A stretch of DNA of 64,000 nt, taken from Polyangiaceae bacterium (GTDB lineage Bacteria; Myxococcota_A; Polyangia; Polyangiales; Polyangiaceae). The stretch covers positions 1 to 64,000 of the forward strand of contig JADLEQ010000022.1 of assembly GCA_020846005.1 (NCBI GenBank), written 5' to 3'. The position numbers and the translations under genes were made by a program. The notes below the pieces were generated by a model. That model saw nothing but the letters and a program-made list of their open reading frames with translations. It did not search any database and was not told where the DNA came from. Below, piece by piece: positions 57,267 to 64,000 of this stretch (position 1 is its first letter; every line of letters starts with the position of its first letter).

Positions 57267-57689
57267 GTGGCGTCCCCTACCCCGACTCGACGAGCGCGGC
57301 GCGCCCTGGCGCTGGCCGAGTACGTCGCGCTCCGCGCCACCATCGCCGCACGCTACCGCGCCCGCCCGCTCGACACGCTCGTACGGGCCCTGGGCCGGCG
57401 TCGAACGCGCGCCCCCCTCCCGGCAACCGAGCTAGCCGAGGTGGTCCGGCAGGCGGACCGCCTGATCTCCCGGCTCCGCGTCGTGCCCGACACCTGCCTC
57501 TTTCGTTCGCTCGCGCGGTTCGGGCTCGCGGCGCGCTGGCTGGGCCACGGGCCGGCGGTCGTCTTCCGTATGGGGCTGCCGGCCTCCGGCTCGGGCCCCG
57601 GCCACGCGTGGCTCACGCTGGACGGAGCGGCCTGGCTCGAGCCGACACCCGCCGAGATGCTGGAGACCTTCACCTGCAGCCTGGAGTGA
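57267..57689 (+). CDS. Lasso-B2-type transglutaminase-like peptidase
   Basis: A 140-residue protein of the Transglut_core3 / lasso peptide B2 family, leader peptidases of RiPP clusters. The N-terminal helical part is ALALAEYVALRATIAARYRA. The catalytic region shows Cys77 in VPDTCLFRSLARFGLAARWL, His113 in GPGHAWLTLDG and a following Asp. GTG 57267 is the only start that gives the usual length. The precursor-like gene starts 3 bp after its stop. In known systems B2 cuts the leader after it has been delivered by a PqqD-like recognition domain; that domain is encoded three genes further on. Confidence 0.9.
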   Translation: MASPTPTRRARRALALAEYVALRATIAARYRARPLDTLVRALGRRRTRAPLPATELAEVVRQADRLISRLRVVPDTCLFRSLARFGLAARWLGHGPAVVFRMGLPASGSGPGHAWLTLDGAAWLEPTPAEMLETFTCSLE

Positions 57690-57692
57690 CCG

Positions 57693-57911
57693 ATGCCCGT
57701 CTTGACAGCCGCCGCCCGTTCCGCCAGAGTCCGCGCGATGTCCGGGGTTTCCTCCGAGGTCCGCGAGCCCACTCCGCACGGGGCGCCCGAGGGCGCCACC
57801 GCGAACCCACGGCGCGCGTACATCGCGCCGCGGACGGCGCTGCGCGGCAGCGTCGAGGCGTCGACGCTGGTGTCGGGCGAGCAGTGCGTCTTCGATCCGC
57901 CCCCTTGCTGA
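57693..57911 (+). CDS. Candidate RiPP precursor peptide
   Basis: A 72-residue peptide in the same strand and register of spacing as the RiPP genes: GGAG 7 nt before ATG 57693, 3 bp after the B2 stop. Residues 43-58 show the spacing of lasso leaders: Tyr43, Pro46, Gly52, Val54, Thr58 (YxxP, G at +9, T at +15). Known lasso leaders have Leu at +5, here Thr48. By analogy cleavage would fall after Leu59, leaving a 13-residue core VSGEQCVFDPPPC with Cys65, Asp68 and C-terminal Cys72. A second Met at residue 16 would give a 57-residue peptide. It has no similarity to the neighbours and no stop-codon problems. The role as precursor is inferred from position, size and motif. Confidence 0.72.
   Translation: MPVLTAAARSARVRAMSGVSSEVREPTPHGAPEGATANPRRAYIAPRTALRGSVEASTLVSGEQCVFDPPPC
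57702..57730 (+). promoter_or_regulatory. Candidate internal promoter in the precursor gene
   Basis: TTGACA (57702-57707), 17-bp spacer and CAGAGT (57725-57730). The -35 is a perfect match, rare in this GC-rich sequence; the -10 is weak. If used, transcription would begin near the second Met codon at 57738 and boost the downstream genes. Confidence 0.2.
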
Positions 57912-57948
57912 GGGCGCTCGCGAGCGCGCAGCCGGCCCGGCCCGATCG

Positions 57949-59127
57949 ATGCGACCGGGAGCGACCGATCGATCGACGGCCCGCTTGCCGGAGCGTCGCG
58001 TGACCCAGATCGGCGGGCGAGGGGGCGGCGCGGCTCGCGTCGAGGATCGTGCGCCCCGGCTAGGGGTCCACGTCACGGACCGCTGCCAGCTCGACTGCCA
58101 GCACTGCCTCAGGGATCCGGGCCAGAAGCCGCGGGATCTCGATCCGGGGCTGTTCGCCCGCGTGCTGGAGCAGGCGAGCCGCGTGCACGGCCTGAGCCGC
58201 GTGTCGTTCACCGGTGGCGAGCCGCTGCTGCACCCCCACTTCGACGCCCTCGTCGACGCGGTGATCTCGCGCGGGGGCTCGGTCGACTGGGTCAGCAACG
58301 GGCGCTTGGTCCCCGAGCTCCTCCAGCGGTGGGACACGACGCCCTCACGCCAGGCCGCGATCCGATCCCTCTCGCTCAGCCTCGACGCCGCGACGCCGGA
58401 GCTGCACGACGCCCTCCGCGAGCCGGGAAGCCACCGCGACGTGATGCGCGCGGCGGTCGCCTGCGCGGCGCGCGGGGTCCCGTTCGGCGTGCAGATGAGC
58501 GTCCACGCGCGCAACGAAGCCGAGCTCGAGCAGGTCGGGCTGCTCGCGGCATCGCTCGGCGCCAAGCACGTGTCGTTCGCGCTCACTCAGCCGACCGGCA
58601 CGGCGCACGACGCTGCGCTCTACCTGCCCCCCGCGAGGCTCCGCGCGCTCCGGGGGCGGATCGACTCGCTGTCGCGCGCGCTCGCGATCGCCGTCGTGCT
58701 CCCCGAGGGGCACTACGATCCGGCGCGGTTCACCACCTGCGCGCCGCTCCGCGGCGAGACGCTGCACGTCGACGTGGACGGTCGCCTCTCGCTCTGCTGC
58801 CTGCACGCGCAGGTCCCCGGCGCGGAGCCGGGCTCCGACGTGATCGCCGATCTCTCCGAGGTGACGCTCGAAGAGGCGCACGCCCGCTTCCTCGAGCGCG
58901 CCGCCGCGATCCAGCGCGAGCGGCTGATCCGGCTCGCCGCGAGCGCCGACTCGGTCTGGGATCACTTCGGGTGCAACGCCTGCCTGGCCGCGTTCGGCCG
59001 CCCGCACTGGGTCGACGGTGGCGCCGCCGGCGCGAGCGCTCGCCGCGAGCGGTGGCAGGGCGCGTGGGCGGCGGGCCCGCAGCGCCACGCTGCGCTCCCC
59101 AGCCGCCGGCTCCCGGTGGCGACTTGA
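57949..59127 (+). CDS. Radical SAM enzyme with SPASM/twitch-like C-terminus
   Basis: A 392-residue radical SAM protein. The CX3CX2C site is Cys46, Cys50, Cys53 in VTDRCQLDCQHCLRD, with the SAM-binding GGEP in VSFTGGEPLLHPH. The barrel continues with SLSLDAATPELHDALRE and VPFGVQMSVHARN. Five more cysteines lie towards the C-terminus: Cys264 in FTTCAPLRG, Cys283-Cys284 in LSLCCLHAQ, Cys342 and Cys345 in FGCNACLAAFGRP, which fit an auxiliary Fe-S cluster of the SPASM or twitch type used by RiPP-modifying enzymes. It should modify the precursor (for example C-C or thioether bond formation), but the reaction is not predictable. ATG 57949 gives a 30-residue flexible N-terminus; GTG 58000 is an alternative. 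It overlaps the PqqD-like start by 4 bp. Confidence 0.93.
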   Translation: MRPGATDRSTARLPERRVTQIGGRGGGAARVEDRAPRLGVHVTDRCQLDCQHCLRDPGQKPRDLDPGLFARVLEQASRVHGLSRVSFTGGEPLLHPHFDALVDAVISRGGSVDWVSNGRLVPELLQRWDTTPSRQAAIRSLSLSLDAATPELHDALREPGSHRDVMRAAVACAARGVPFGVQMSVHARNEAELEQVGLLAASLGAKHVSFALTQPTGTAHDAALYLPPARLRALRGRIDSLSRALAIAVVLPEGHYDPARFTTCAPLRGETLHVDVDGRLSLCCLHAQVPGAEPGSDVIADLSEVTLEEAHARFLERAAAIQRERLIRLAASADSVWDHFGCNACLAAFGRPHWVDGGAAGASARRERWQGAWAAGPQRHAALPSRRLPVAT

Positions 59128-59393
59128 GCCGCTGGTCCGTCGCGCCGGACACCGTCCACACCGATCTGCCGGACGGCAGCGTCGTGGTCCTCGCGCTCGG
59201 CTCCAAGCAGTACCATACGCTGAACGAGTCGGCAGCGCTCGTCTGGCGGGCGCTCGCGGTACAGCCACGTGAGACGCGCGAGCTCGTCGAGCTCCTCGTC
59301 ACCGAGTACGAGGTCGAGCCCGAGACCGCGCGCGCCGATCTCGAGCGCGTGCTCGAGTCGTGGCTCGGGGACGGCCTCGCGCGACACCCATGA
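59124..59393 (+). CDS. PqqD-like RiPP recognition protein
   Basis: An 89-residue stand-alone PqqD-family protein, the kind that binds RiPP leader peptides (RRE). The pattern DGSVVVLALGSKQYHTLNES, ALVWRALAVQPRETRELVEL and YEVEPETARADLERVLESW is typical. The start is TTG 59124, overlapping the radical SAM stop (TTGA). In lasso systems the equivalent domain reads the YxxP leader motif, which the precursor here carries. Its stop overlaps the HprK-like start (ATGA). Confidence 0.88.
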   Translation: MSRWSVAPDTVHTDLPDGSVVVLALGSKQYHTLNESAALVWRALAVQPRETRELVELLVTEYEVEPETARADLERVLESWLGDGLARHP

Positions 59394-60355
59394 GCGAACC
59401 CTCACGCGCGCGCTTCGCCCTGGGGCACGCGACGGTCGAGGTCGTCGCCGGCCGGGGCGCGGCGCACGTGCTCGCGCGCCTCCCGACGCCGCCGCCGACG
59501 GACGGCGCCGTCGACGTCCGCGTGCGTCTCGCCCGCGCGAGGCGCCGACACCCGGGCGGCAGAGCGCGCGATCTCCATTTCGACGAGGTGCGCGGCGGAC
59601 CGTGCGCCGGCGGGCGCTGGCTCGGCGACGGCCGCTCGCTCGTGCGCGTCGGAGGCGCCGGGGTCGTGGCGCTCCTCCACGACGAAACGCCCCCGTGGGT
59701 GGCGGACGGCGTGCTCGTGCTCGCTGGCCTGGCGTTCGCGCTCCGGGCCCTCGGCGTCTTCCATCTGCACGCGGCGTGCCTGCAGGCCGGCCGCGGGACG
59801 GTCGTGCTCGTCCCCGGGGGGTCCGGCGCCGGCAAGACGACGCTCGCGCTGGCGCTCCGCGCGGCCGGTCTCACGCTCGCGAGTGACGACGCGACGTTCG
59901 TCAGCCGTCGGGAGGGGTCGCTCCGCGTGAGCGGGTGGCCGCGCGCGCCGCACCTCGGCGCGGCGACCTGGGGCGCGTTCCGCCACACGCTCGCGCCGCT
60001 CGGCGACGTGCAAGACGGCCCGCGCCCGAAGCGCGCGGTCGCGTTCCCCGGACCCGCGCTCGGCGCGCTCGCGCCGGCGCGCGTCGCGCTGCTGTTCCCG
60101 ACCCTCGCCGAGGGCCAGACGTCCGCGCGCGTCTGCTCGGCCGAGGACACCCTGCTGGCGCTCCTCGAGCCCAGCGCCCTGGTCGCCCTGCCGGGCGATC
60201 CGGAGGCGAGCCGCGCGCACCTCGCGCTGCTGGGGCACCTCGCCGCGACCGCGCGCTCCCACCGGGTGGCGGTCGGGCGCGATCTGCTGGCGGGTCCGGC
60301 GGCGGCCGGCGCCCGTCTCTTGCGCCAGCTCGACCTGGAGCCCGTCTCACCGTGA
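59390..60355 (+). CDS. HprK-like kinase
   Basis: A 321-residue protein related to the C-terminal kinase domain of HPr kinase/phosphatase. FHLHAACLQAGRGTVVLVPG leads into the P-loop GGSGAGKTTLALAL near residue 144, and GLTLASDDATFVSRREG carries the acidic pair typical of the family. Related kinases phosphorylate the C-terminal Ser of paeninodin-type lasso peptides; here the predicted core ends in Cys and contains a single Ser61, so the substrate is uncertain. The N-terminal 130 residues form a less conserved alpha/beta region. It is linked by 4-bp overlaps on both sides. Confidence 0.87.
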   Translation: MSEPSRARFALGHATVEVVAGRGAAHVLARLPTPPPTDGAVDVRVRLARARRRHPGGRARDLHFDEVRGGPCAGGRWLGDGRSLVRVGGAGVVALLHDETPPWVADGVLVLAGLAFALRALGVFHLHAACLQAGRGTVVLVPGGSGAGKTTLALALRAAGLTLASDDATFVSRREGSLRVSGWPRAPHLGAATWGAFRHTLAPLGDVQDGPRPKRAVAFPGPALGALAPARVALLFPTLAEGQTSARVCSAEDTLLALLEPSALVALPGDPEASRAHLALLGHLAATARSHRVAVGRDLLAGPAAAGARLLRQLDLEPVSP

Positions 60356-61776
60356 CGGACGCCCACGGCGCCGCACGCCGAGCTCGCGCCGCGGCGCTCG
60401 TCGGCGCGCTCTGCGTCGGCGCGTGCGCGCGTACGGGGGCGTCCGACGCGCCGCCCAGCCCGTGCGCGGCGGCGAGCGTCGTCGCCGCTACCCCGCGCGC
60501 CGCCGCCTCGTCGCTGGCGACGAGCGCGCCGGTCGCGGCGGGCCCGACGGGGAGCGCCGCCGCGGGGCGGACGGCACGCCACCTGTTGCTCATCACCGTC
60601 GACTCACTCCGCGCGGATATGCCTTGGGTCGGCTACGGGCGCCCCATCGCGCCGCGGATGACGGCGCTCGCTCGGCAGAGCGTCGTCTACACGCACGCCT
60701 ACGCGCTCTCGAGCTACACCTCGATGTCGCTCGGCGGGCTGATGGCGGCCCGACATCCGTCGGAGCTCGAGCGGGACGGCCGCGCGACGAGCAGCTTCGG
60801 CGAGGCGAACGTCTTCTTCGCCGAGGTCCTCCGGGCGCAGGGCTTCCGCACCGTGGGCGCGCACGGGCACGTCTACTTCGCGGGCAACACCGGGATCCGG
60901 CAGGGGTTCGAGGCGTGGCGGCTCGTGCGGCGCGTCACCTCGCGGCGGGCGCGCGAGGGCGCCGTCACCGACGACGAGCTCGCCGAGCTCGTGATCGAGG
61001 AGCTCACCACGCACGCGCGCGATCCCGCCGCGCGGCGGCTCTTCCTCTGGGTGCACTTCATGGACCCGCACTTCGACTACGTGCCGCACCGCGAGGTGCG
61101 GCTCGACGCGCCCGCCGCGCCGCCGGTCCCCCCGGGGATCGAGCTCGACGCGACGGGAGCCGCCCTGAAACGCCGCTGGGAGACCGAGATCGCGTTCACG
61201 GACCGCCAGGTGGGGCGCGTGCTGGACACCCTGGCCGCGTCTCCCCTCCGGGACGACACCCTGGTCGTGCTCACCGCAGACCATGGCGAGGCGTTCGGGG
61301 AGAAGCCCCGATACTTCGAGCACGGCTTCCTCCTCTACGAGGTGACGGTCCGCGTCCCGCTGCTGTTCCATGCGCCTTGGCTCGCGCCGCGGACGCTCGC
61401 GGCCCGCCGGAGCCACCTCGATCTCGCGCGGACGCTGGCGGAGCTCCTCGGCGTCCCGCTGCCGGAGACGTTCCGCGGAGCGAGCCTGGTGCCCGAGCTC
61501 CGCGGCGAGGTCGTACCGCCGCGCGACGTGGTGATCGACATGCCCTACACCGACCAGTCCCCGCGCCGGCGCGCGCTCGTCCGCGGCGACTCCAAGCTCA
61601 TCGTCACCGAGTCGAGCCCTCGCCCGGAGCTCTACGACCTCGCCCGCGATGCCACGGAGCGCACCGACCTCGCCGAGCAGGACGCCGAGACGCGCGCCCG
61701 GCTCCAGGCGGCGCTCGACGCGCTCGACCGCGCCGTGCCCGACTACCCCGCCCCGCGCCGCAAGCGCGGCTACTGA
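60352..61776 (+). CDS. Sulfatase-fold lipoprotein (alkaline-phosphatase superfamily)
   Basis: A 474-residue predicted lipoprotein starting at GTG 60352 with lipobox VGAC (Cys25) and an Ala/Ser/Pro linker. The catalytic domain has LLLITVDSLRADMP (first metal Asp), a nucleophile region ALSSYTSMSLGGLMAARHPS with Thr123/Ser124 where sulfatases have Cys or Ser in CxPxR, FMDPHFDYVPH and VVLTADHGEAFGE (metal Asp-His). Lack of CxPxR points to a phosphatase/phosphotransferase-like rather than a classical sulfatase activity. It is the last gene of the RiPP operon (GTGA overlap). Its stop overlaps the convergent oxidoreductase by 7 bp. Confidence 0.88.
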   Translation: MTDAHGAARRARAAALVGALCVGACARTGASDAPPSPCAAASVVAATPRAAASSLATSAPVAAGPTGSAAAGRTARHLLLITVDSLRADMPWVGYGRPIAPRMTALARQSVVYTHAYALSSYTSMSLGGLMAARHPSELERDGRATSSFGEANVFFAEVLRAQGFRTVGAHGHVYFAGNTGIRQGFEAWRLVRRVTSRRAREGAVTDDELAELVIEELTTHARDPAARRLFLWVHFMDPHFDYVPHREVRLDAPAAPPVPPGIELDATGAALKRRWETEIAFTDRQVGRVLDTLAASPLRDDTLVVLTADHGEAFGEKPRYFEHGFLLYEVTVRVPLLFHAPWLAPRTLAARRSHLDLARTLAELLGVPLPETFRGASLVPELRGEVVPPRDVVIDMPYTDQSPRRRALVRGDSKLIVTESSPRPELYDLARDATERTDLAEQDAETRARLQAALDALDRAVPDYPAPRRKRGY

Positions 61777-62780
61777 GGCGTCACGACCTCCGCCTCCGCC
61801 AGCGCGCCGCGCGCGGCTCGCCGCACCGCGCGCCACCCGCCCCCGCGCGCCAAGGACTCGGCGCCGCTGGAGAGCACCGCCGCGGCGAGCAGGGTGTCCT
61901 CCTCCCCGCCGAGGAGCGCTCCCCCGTGGGCGACGGCGCGCGCGAACGCGCACAGCTCTCGCTGCAGCGGTCGCCCAGCGTCGGCGTCGGGCGAGATCCC
62001 GCGCACGCCGGGCGGCAGCGTGAGCGCATCCCCGGCGGCGTCCTCGCAGAACTCGACGGGGCCCGCCTCGGTCGACAGCACGAGGCGTCGCTCCCGAGTC
62101 GGGTGCACGTAGCTGGCGCGGAGCTCGGCCCGGGCGCCGCTGCGCCACGTGAGCTCCGCCACCACGGCGCTCGCCCCCGCGCTCTGCGCGCGGACGCGCA
62201 CGGCCTCGGGCGCCGAGCCGAGCAGGTGACAGACGACCGCCACGTCGTGCGGCCCGAGCTCCCACCACGCGTCGAGGCTCGATCGCGTCGTCGGCGCGAG
62301 GCGGTAGGCCTCCGCGCGCCGTACCTCCCCGAGCGCGCCGCTCGCGAGCAGGGCGCGCAGGCGCGCGATCGCCTCGTGGTGAAGGAGCTGGTGTCCCACG
62401 CCGACTCGGTGCCCGGTGCGCCGCGCGGCCTGCACGAGCTCCCGCGCCGCCGCGTGGGTGAGGGGCTTCTCGACCAGCGCAGAGACGCCGGCGACGAGCA
62501 GGCGCAGCCCGACGGCGCCGTGAGAGGCGGGCGGAGTGGCCACGACCGCGGCGTCGACCCCGACCGCGGCGAGCCCCTCGACCGTGGTCGCGACGACCGC
62601 GCCGTGCCGCTCGGCGACGCCGCGCCCCCGCGCCAGATCCACGTCGTACACCGCGCGCAGCGCGTGCCCGTCGAGCCCGGAGATCGCGTCCGCGACGCGA
62701 GCGCCCCACGCGCCGGCGCCGACCACGCCCCAGCGGAAGCCGTCCGGCAAGAGCCCGGAGCTCGGTCGGTTCGCGCTCAT
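61770..62780 (-). CDS. Gfo/Idh/MocA-family oxidoreductase
   Basis: A 336-residue NAD(P)-dependent oxidoreductase. The Rossmann motif is WGVVGAGAWGARVADAI, and the catalytic motif EKP lies in ALVEKPLTHAAARELV. DAAVVATPPASHGAVGL and LGPHDVAVVCHLLG follow. Members act on sugars, nucleotide sugars or biliverdin-like substrates. Together with the nucleotide-sugar dehydrogenase nearby it may belong to a UDP-sugar pathway (the WbpA-WbpB pair is of this kind), although it lies on the far side of the RiPP operon. ATG 62780 is 4 bp after the stop of the VWA gene. Confidence 0.92.
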   Translation of the reverse strand: MSANRPSSGLLPDGFRWGVVGAGAWGARVADAISGLDGHALRAVYDVDLARGRGVAERHGAVVATTVEGLAAVGVDAAVVATPPASHGAVGLRLLVAGVSALVEKPLTHAAARELVQAARRTGHRVGVGHQLLHHEAIARLRALLASGALGEVRRAEAYRLAPTTRSSLDAWWELGPHDVAVVCHLLGSAPEAVRVRAQSAGASAVVAELTWRSGARAELRASYVHPTRERRLVLSTEAGPVEFCEDAAGDALTLPPGVRGISPDADAGRPLQRELCAFARAVAHGGALLGGEEDTLLAAAVLSSGAESLARGGGWRAVRRAARGALAEAEVVTPQ

Positions 62781-62784
62781 CGGC

Positions 62785-64000
62785 TCACGAAGGCGTGGGC
62801 TCGTCGCAGCCGAACACCACGTCGACGTCCGCGACCGTCCCGGCCTCGAGGCGATCGCAGGCGTCCCCGTGGAAGCTGACGCGGTTCGTCGTGGGGTCGT
62901 AGTCCCAGCCGGACTGGTGGCTCGGATCACGCGGGAGCTTCTGCGCGTCGAAGAAGACGAACAGCTGGCTCGGATCCGGAGGCACGCCGCCGAGCGCGTA
63001 GTCGCAGCTCACCACGCTGCTCGCGATGGTCGCGAGCGCCGCGTCCAGCGTCGCTGCGTCGTCCGCCTGATAGTAGCGGGTCGTCGGATCGCTGCGCGGC
63101 ATCCCGCCCGCGTCGGCGAAGCGGTTCATCTGCGCCGGGTCGACCTCGTCGCCGAAGCCCACCACGAACGTCGCCACGCCGGTCGAGAACATCGAGCCGA
63201 GGAGCTGCTCGGTGCCCAGGTCACCGCCCGCGAGGTTGCAGCCCGCCTGCTTACCGTCCGTGAGGAGCAGCACGAAGCTCTTGCGAGTGGGGTCGGCGAG
63301 CGCGGTGTCCTGCGAGGCCTGCTGCACGGCGGTGTCGATGTTGGTGACGCACGGGCCGTCCGGATAGTTCACGTCCGTCAGCGTGAGTGAAGCGCCGAGG
63401 AGGCTCTGGATCGTGGGTGCGCTCCCGGCCCCGAGCGGGACGGCGCTCGCCGCCTGCTCACACTCGGGCGGCGTCGTGTCGGGGAAGAGGTTCAGCCCCC
63501 AGCGGATGTCCGTGGCGTGGGCCGTCGTGAGCGTCACGATGGCGTCCACCGCGACCTCCCACTTGGAGAGCACAGGGATCTTGCGCCGCATGCTGCACGA
63601 CCGGTCGAGGACGATGAGCAGGTTCGGCTGCACGCGCTCGATCGAGAACTCCTCCGCGCCGCAGCCGCCGCCCGGTGCGCACGCGGCCGCCGCGAGGTCG
63701 CAGATGAAGCCCCCGCTCTGGTCGCAGTCGGCGTCGCTTGCGCAGGTGCCGTCCGCGAGGCAGACGCGCGTCGCGCCGCAGAACGTCCCGGCGCCACAGT
63801 CGCCGGAGACGGCGCACGTCCCCGACGGGATGCACACACCCGCGACCGAGCACGCCTCACCGGCGGCGCAGTCGCTCGCCGAGGCGCAGGCGCTCCCGGC
63901 CGCCGCGAACCCGCCGCCGCCGCCAACGCCACCCCCGCCCGATCCGCCGGCGTCGGAGCCCGTACCGGCGCTGCCGCCTCCGAACGGCTGCTCGCCGGAC
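62785..64000 (-). CDS. VWA-domain Cys-rich surface protein (5' partial)
   Basis: The N-terminus lies beyond the end of the window; the frame stays open to base 63999. The visible N-terminal part is a Gly/Ser linker (for example GGSGGGGVGGGGG) then Cys-rich modules (SACASASDCAAGEACS, SGTCAVSGDCGAGTFCGA, GTCASDADCDQSGGFICD). From about 63640 a von Willebrand A domain follows, with MIDAS LIVLDRSCSM (DxSxS) and SFVLLLTDGKQAG. The C-terminal part is ADVDVVFGCDEP. Such proteins are surface or periplasmic binding proteins in myxobacteria. The adjacent oxidoreductase gene starts 4 bp after its stop. Confidence 0.85.
   Translation of the reverse strand, partial: SGEQPFGGGSAGTGSDAGGSGGGGVGGGGGFAAAGSACASASDCAAGEACSVAGVCIPSGTCAVSGDCGAGTFCGATRVCLADGTCASDADCDQSGGFICDLAAAACAPGGGCGAEEFSIERVQPNLLIVLDRSCSMRRKIPVLSKWEVAVDAIVTLTTAHATDIRWGLNLFPDTTPPECEQAASAVPLGAGSAPTIQSLLGASLTLTDVNYPDGPCVTNIDTAVQQASQDTALADPTRKSFVLLLTDGKQAGCNLAGGDLGTEQLLGSMFSTGVATFVVGFGDEVDPAQMNRFADAGGMPRSDPTTRYYQADDAATLDAALATIASSVVSCDYALGGVPPDPSQLFVFFDAQKLPRDPSHQSGWDYDPTTNRVSFHGDACDRLEAGTVADVDVVFGCDEPTPS

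Larger units (their letters stand above)
53411..61776. other. Candidate RiPP/polysaccharide-associated gene cluster
   Basis: Gene order: NTP_transf_5 (+), nucleotide-sugar dehydrogenase (-), ABC transporter (-), then a + operon of B2-type protease, precursor-like peptide, radical SAM, PqqD-like, HprK-like and sulfatase-fold genes. Gaps within the operon are 3 bp, 37 bp and then 4-bp overlaps (TTGA, ATGA, GTGA). Parts resemble paeninodin-type lasso clusters (recognition protein, B2, HprK-like kinase, nucleotidyltransferase, ABC transporter), but the cyclase is absent and a radical SAM enzyme is present. HprK-related kinase, PqqD and NTP_transf_5 sets are also known near exopolysaccharide and exosortase loci, so a glycan role is an alternative. 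Confidence 0.7.

Noticed and set aside
57267-60355. Complete lasso peptide cluster
   Set aside because: B2, PqqD and a lasso-like leader are present, but no asparagine-synthetase-like cyclase lies within the window, and the core is too short for a normal threaded tail.

Overview
The window is about 64 kb of very GC-rich bacterial chromosome with tightly packed genes and strong third-codon GC bias. Several features point to a myxobacterium (Myxococcota, probably a Polyangia-type lineage): many predicted lipoproteins with Ala/Gly/Pro/Ser-rich linkers, MopE-like Cys-rich repeats, IPT/TIG and IgGFc-binding-like surface proteins, an FHA-sigma54 activator and a DUF4388 protein. This placement is inference from gene style, not from a marker-gene tree. 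I saw no transposase, integrase, plasmid gene or CRISPR array.

Layout. 1-4.3 kb: end of a Cys-rich secreted protein, tRNA-Lys, a small lipoprotein, a DUF4388 protein and a metallophosphoesterase. 4.3-8.4 kb: dnaE (DNA polymerase III alpha), whose start codon abuts an array of a 19-bp repeat. 8.4-13.1 kb: a lipoprotein, an OmpA/Pal-like lipoprotein, a mono-heme cytochrome lipoprotein, a small membrane protein and an FHA-sigma54 activator. 13.1-20.1 kb: pnp, rpsO, a lipoprotein, a small membrane protein and lon. rpsO and lon have similar candidate sigma70-type promoters. 20.1-26.1 kb: a GMC oxidoreductase with a small partner, an RNase H-like exonuclease with C-terminal TPR-like helices (YprB/MrfB type), a beta-propeller lipoprotein, coaE and folD. 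26.1-31.5 kb: a lipoprotein, the lipoprotein-maturation genes lspA and lgt, and a DEAD-type helicase with a DUF1998 cysteine cluster (YprA/MrfA type). The MrfA-like and MrfB-like genes lie in one window but not in one operon.

31.5-39.3 kb: surface proteins (IPT/TIG lipoprotein, IgGFc-binding-like lipoprotein, HELGH zincin-like secreted protein, HEAT-like protein, QPGYGG-repeat lipoprotein). 39.3-49.9 kb: a frataxin-like gene (cyaY), an unknown protein, a type II ileS with an insertion after the KMSKS loop, a polysaccharide deacetylase, orphan CheR and CheW proteins, thiE, a small TPR-like exported protein, an MFS transporter and thiG.

50-62.8 kb is the most unusual part: an O-antigen-ligase/TPR fusion, a GT2 glycosyltransferase, an NTP_transf_5-type nucleotidyltransferase, a nucleotide-sugar dehydrogenase, a one-polypeptide ABC transporter, and then a compact operon. 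The operon encodes a lasso-B2-type transglutaminase-like protease, a 72-residue precursor-like peptide, a radical SAM enzyme with a Cys-rich C-terminal region, a PqqD-like recognition protein, an HprK-like kinase and a sulfatase-fold lipoprotein. The peptide has the YxxP...G...T spacing of lasso leader peptides and ends in a short Cys/Pro core. No lasso cyclase (asparagine-synthetase homologue) is in the window. I read this as a candidate RiPP system in which a radical SAM enzyme takes the place of the cyclase. The window closes with a Gfo/Idh/MocA oxidoreductase and the C-terminal part of a VWA-domain surface protein.
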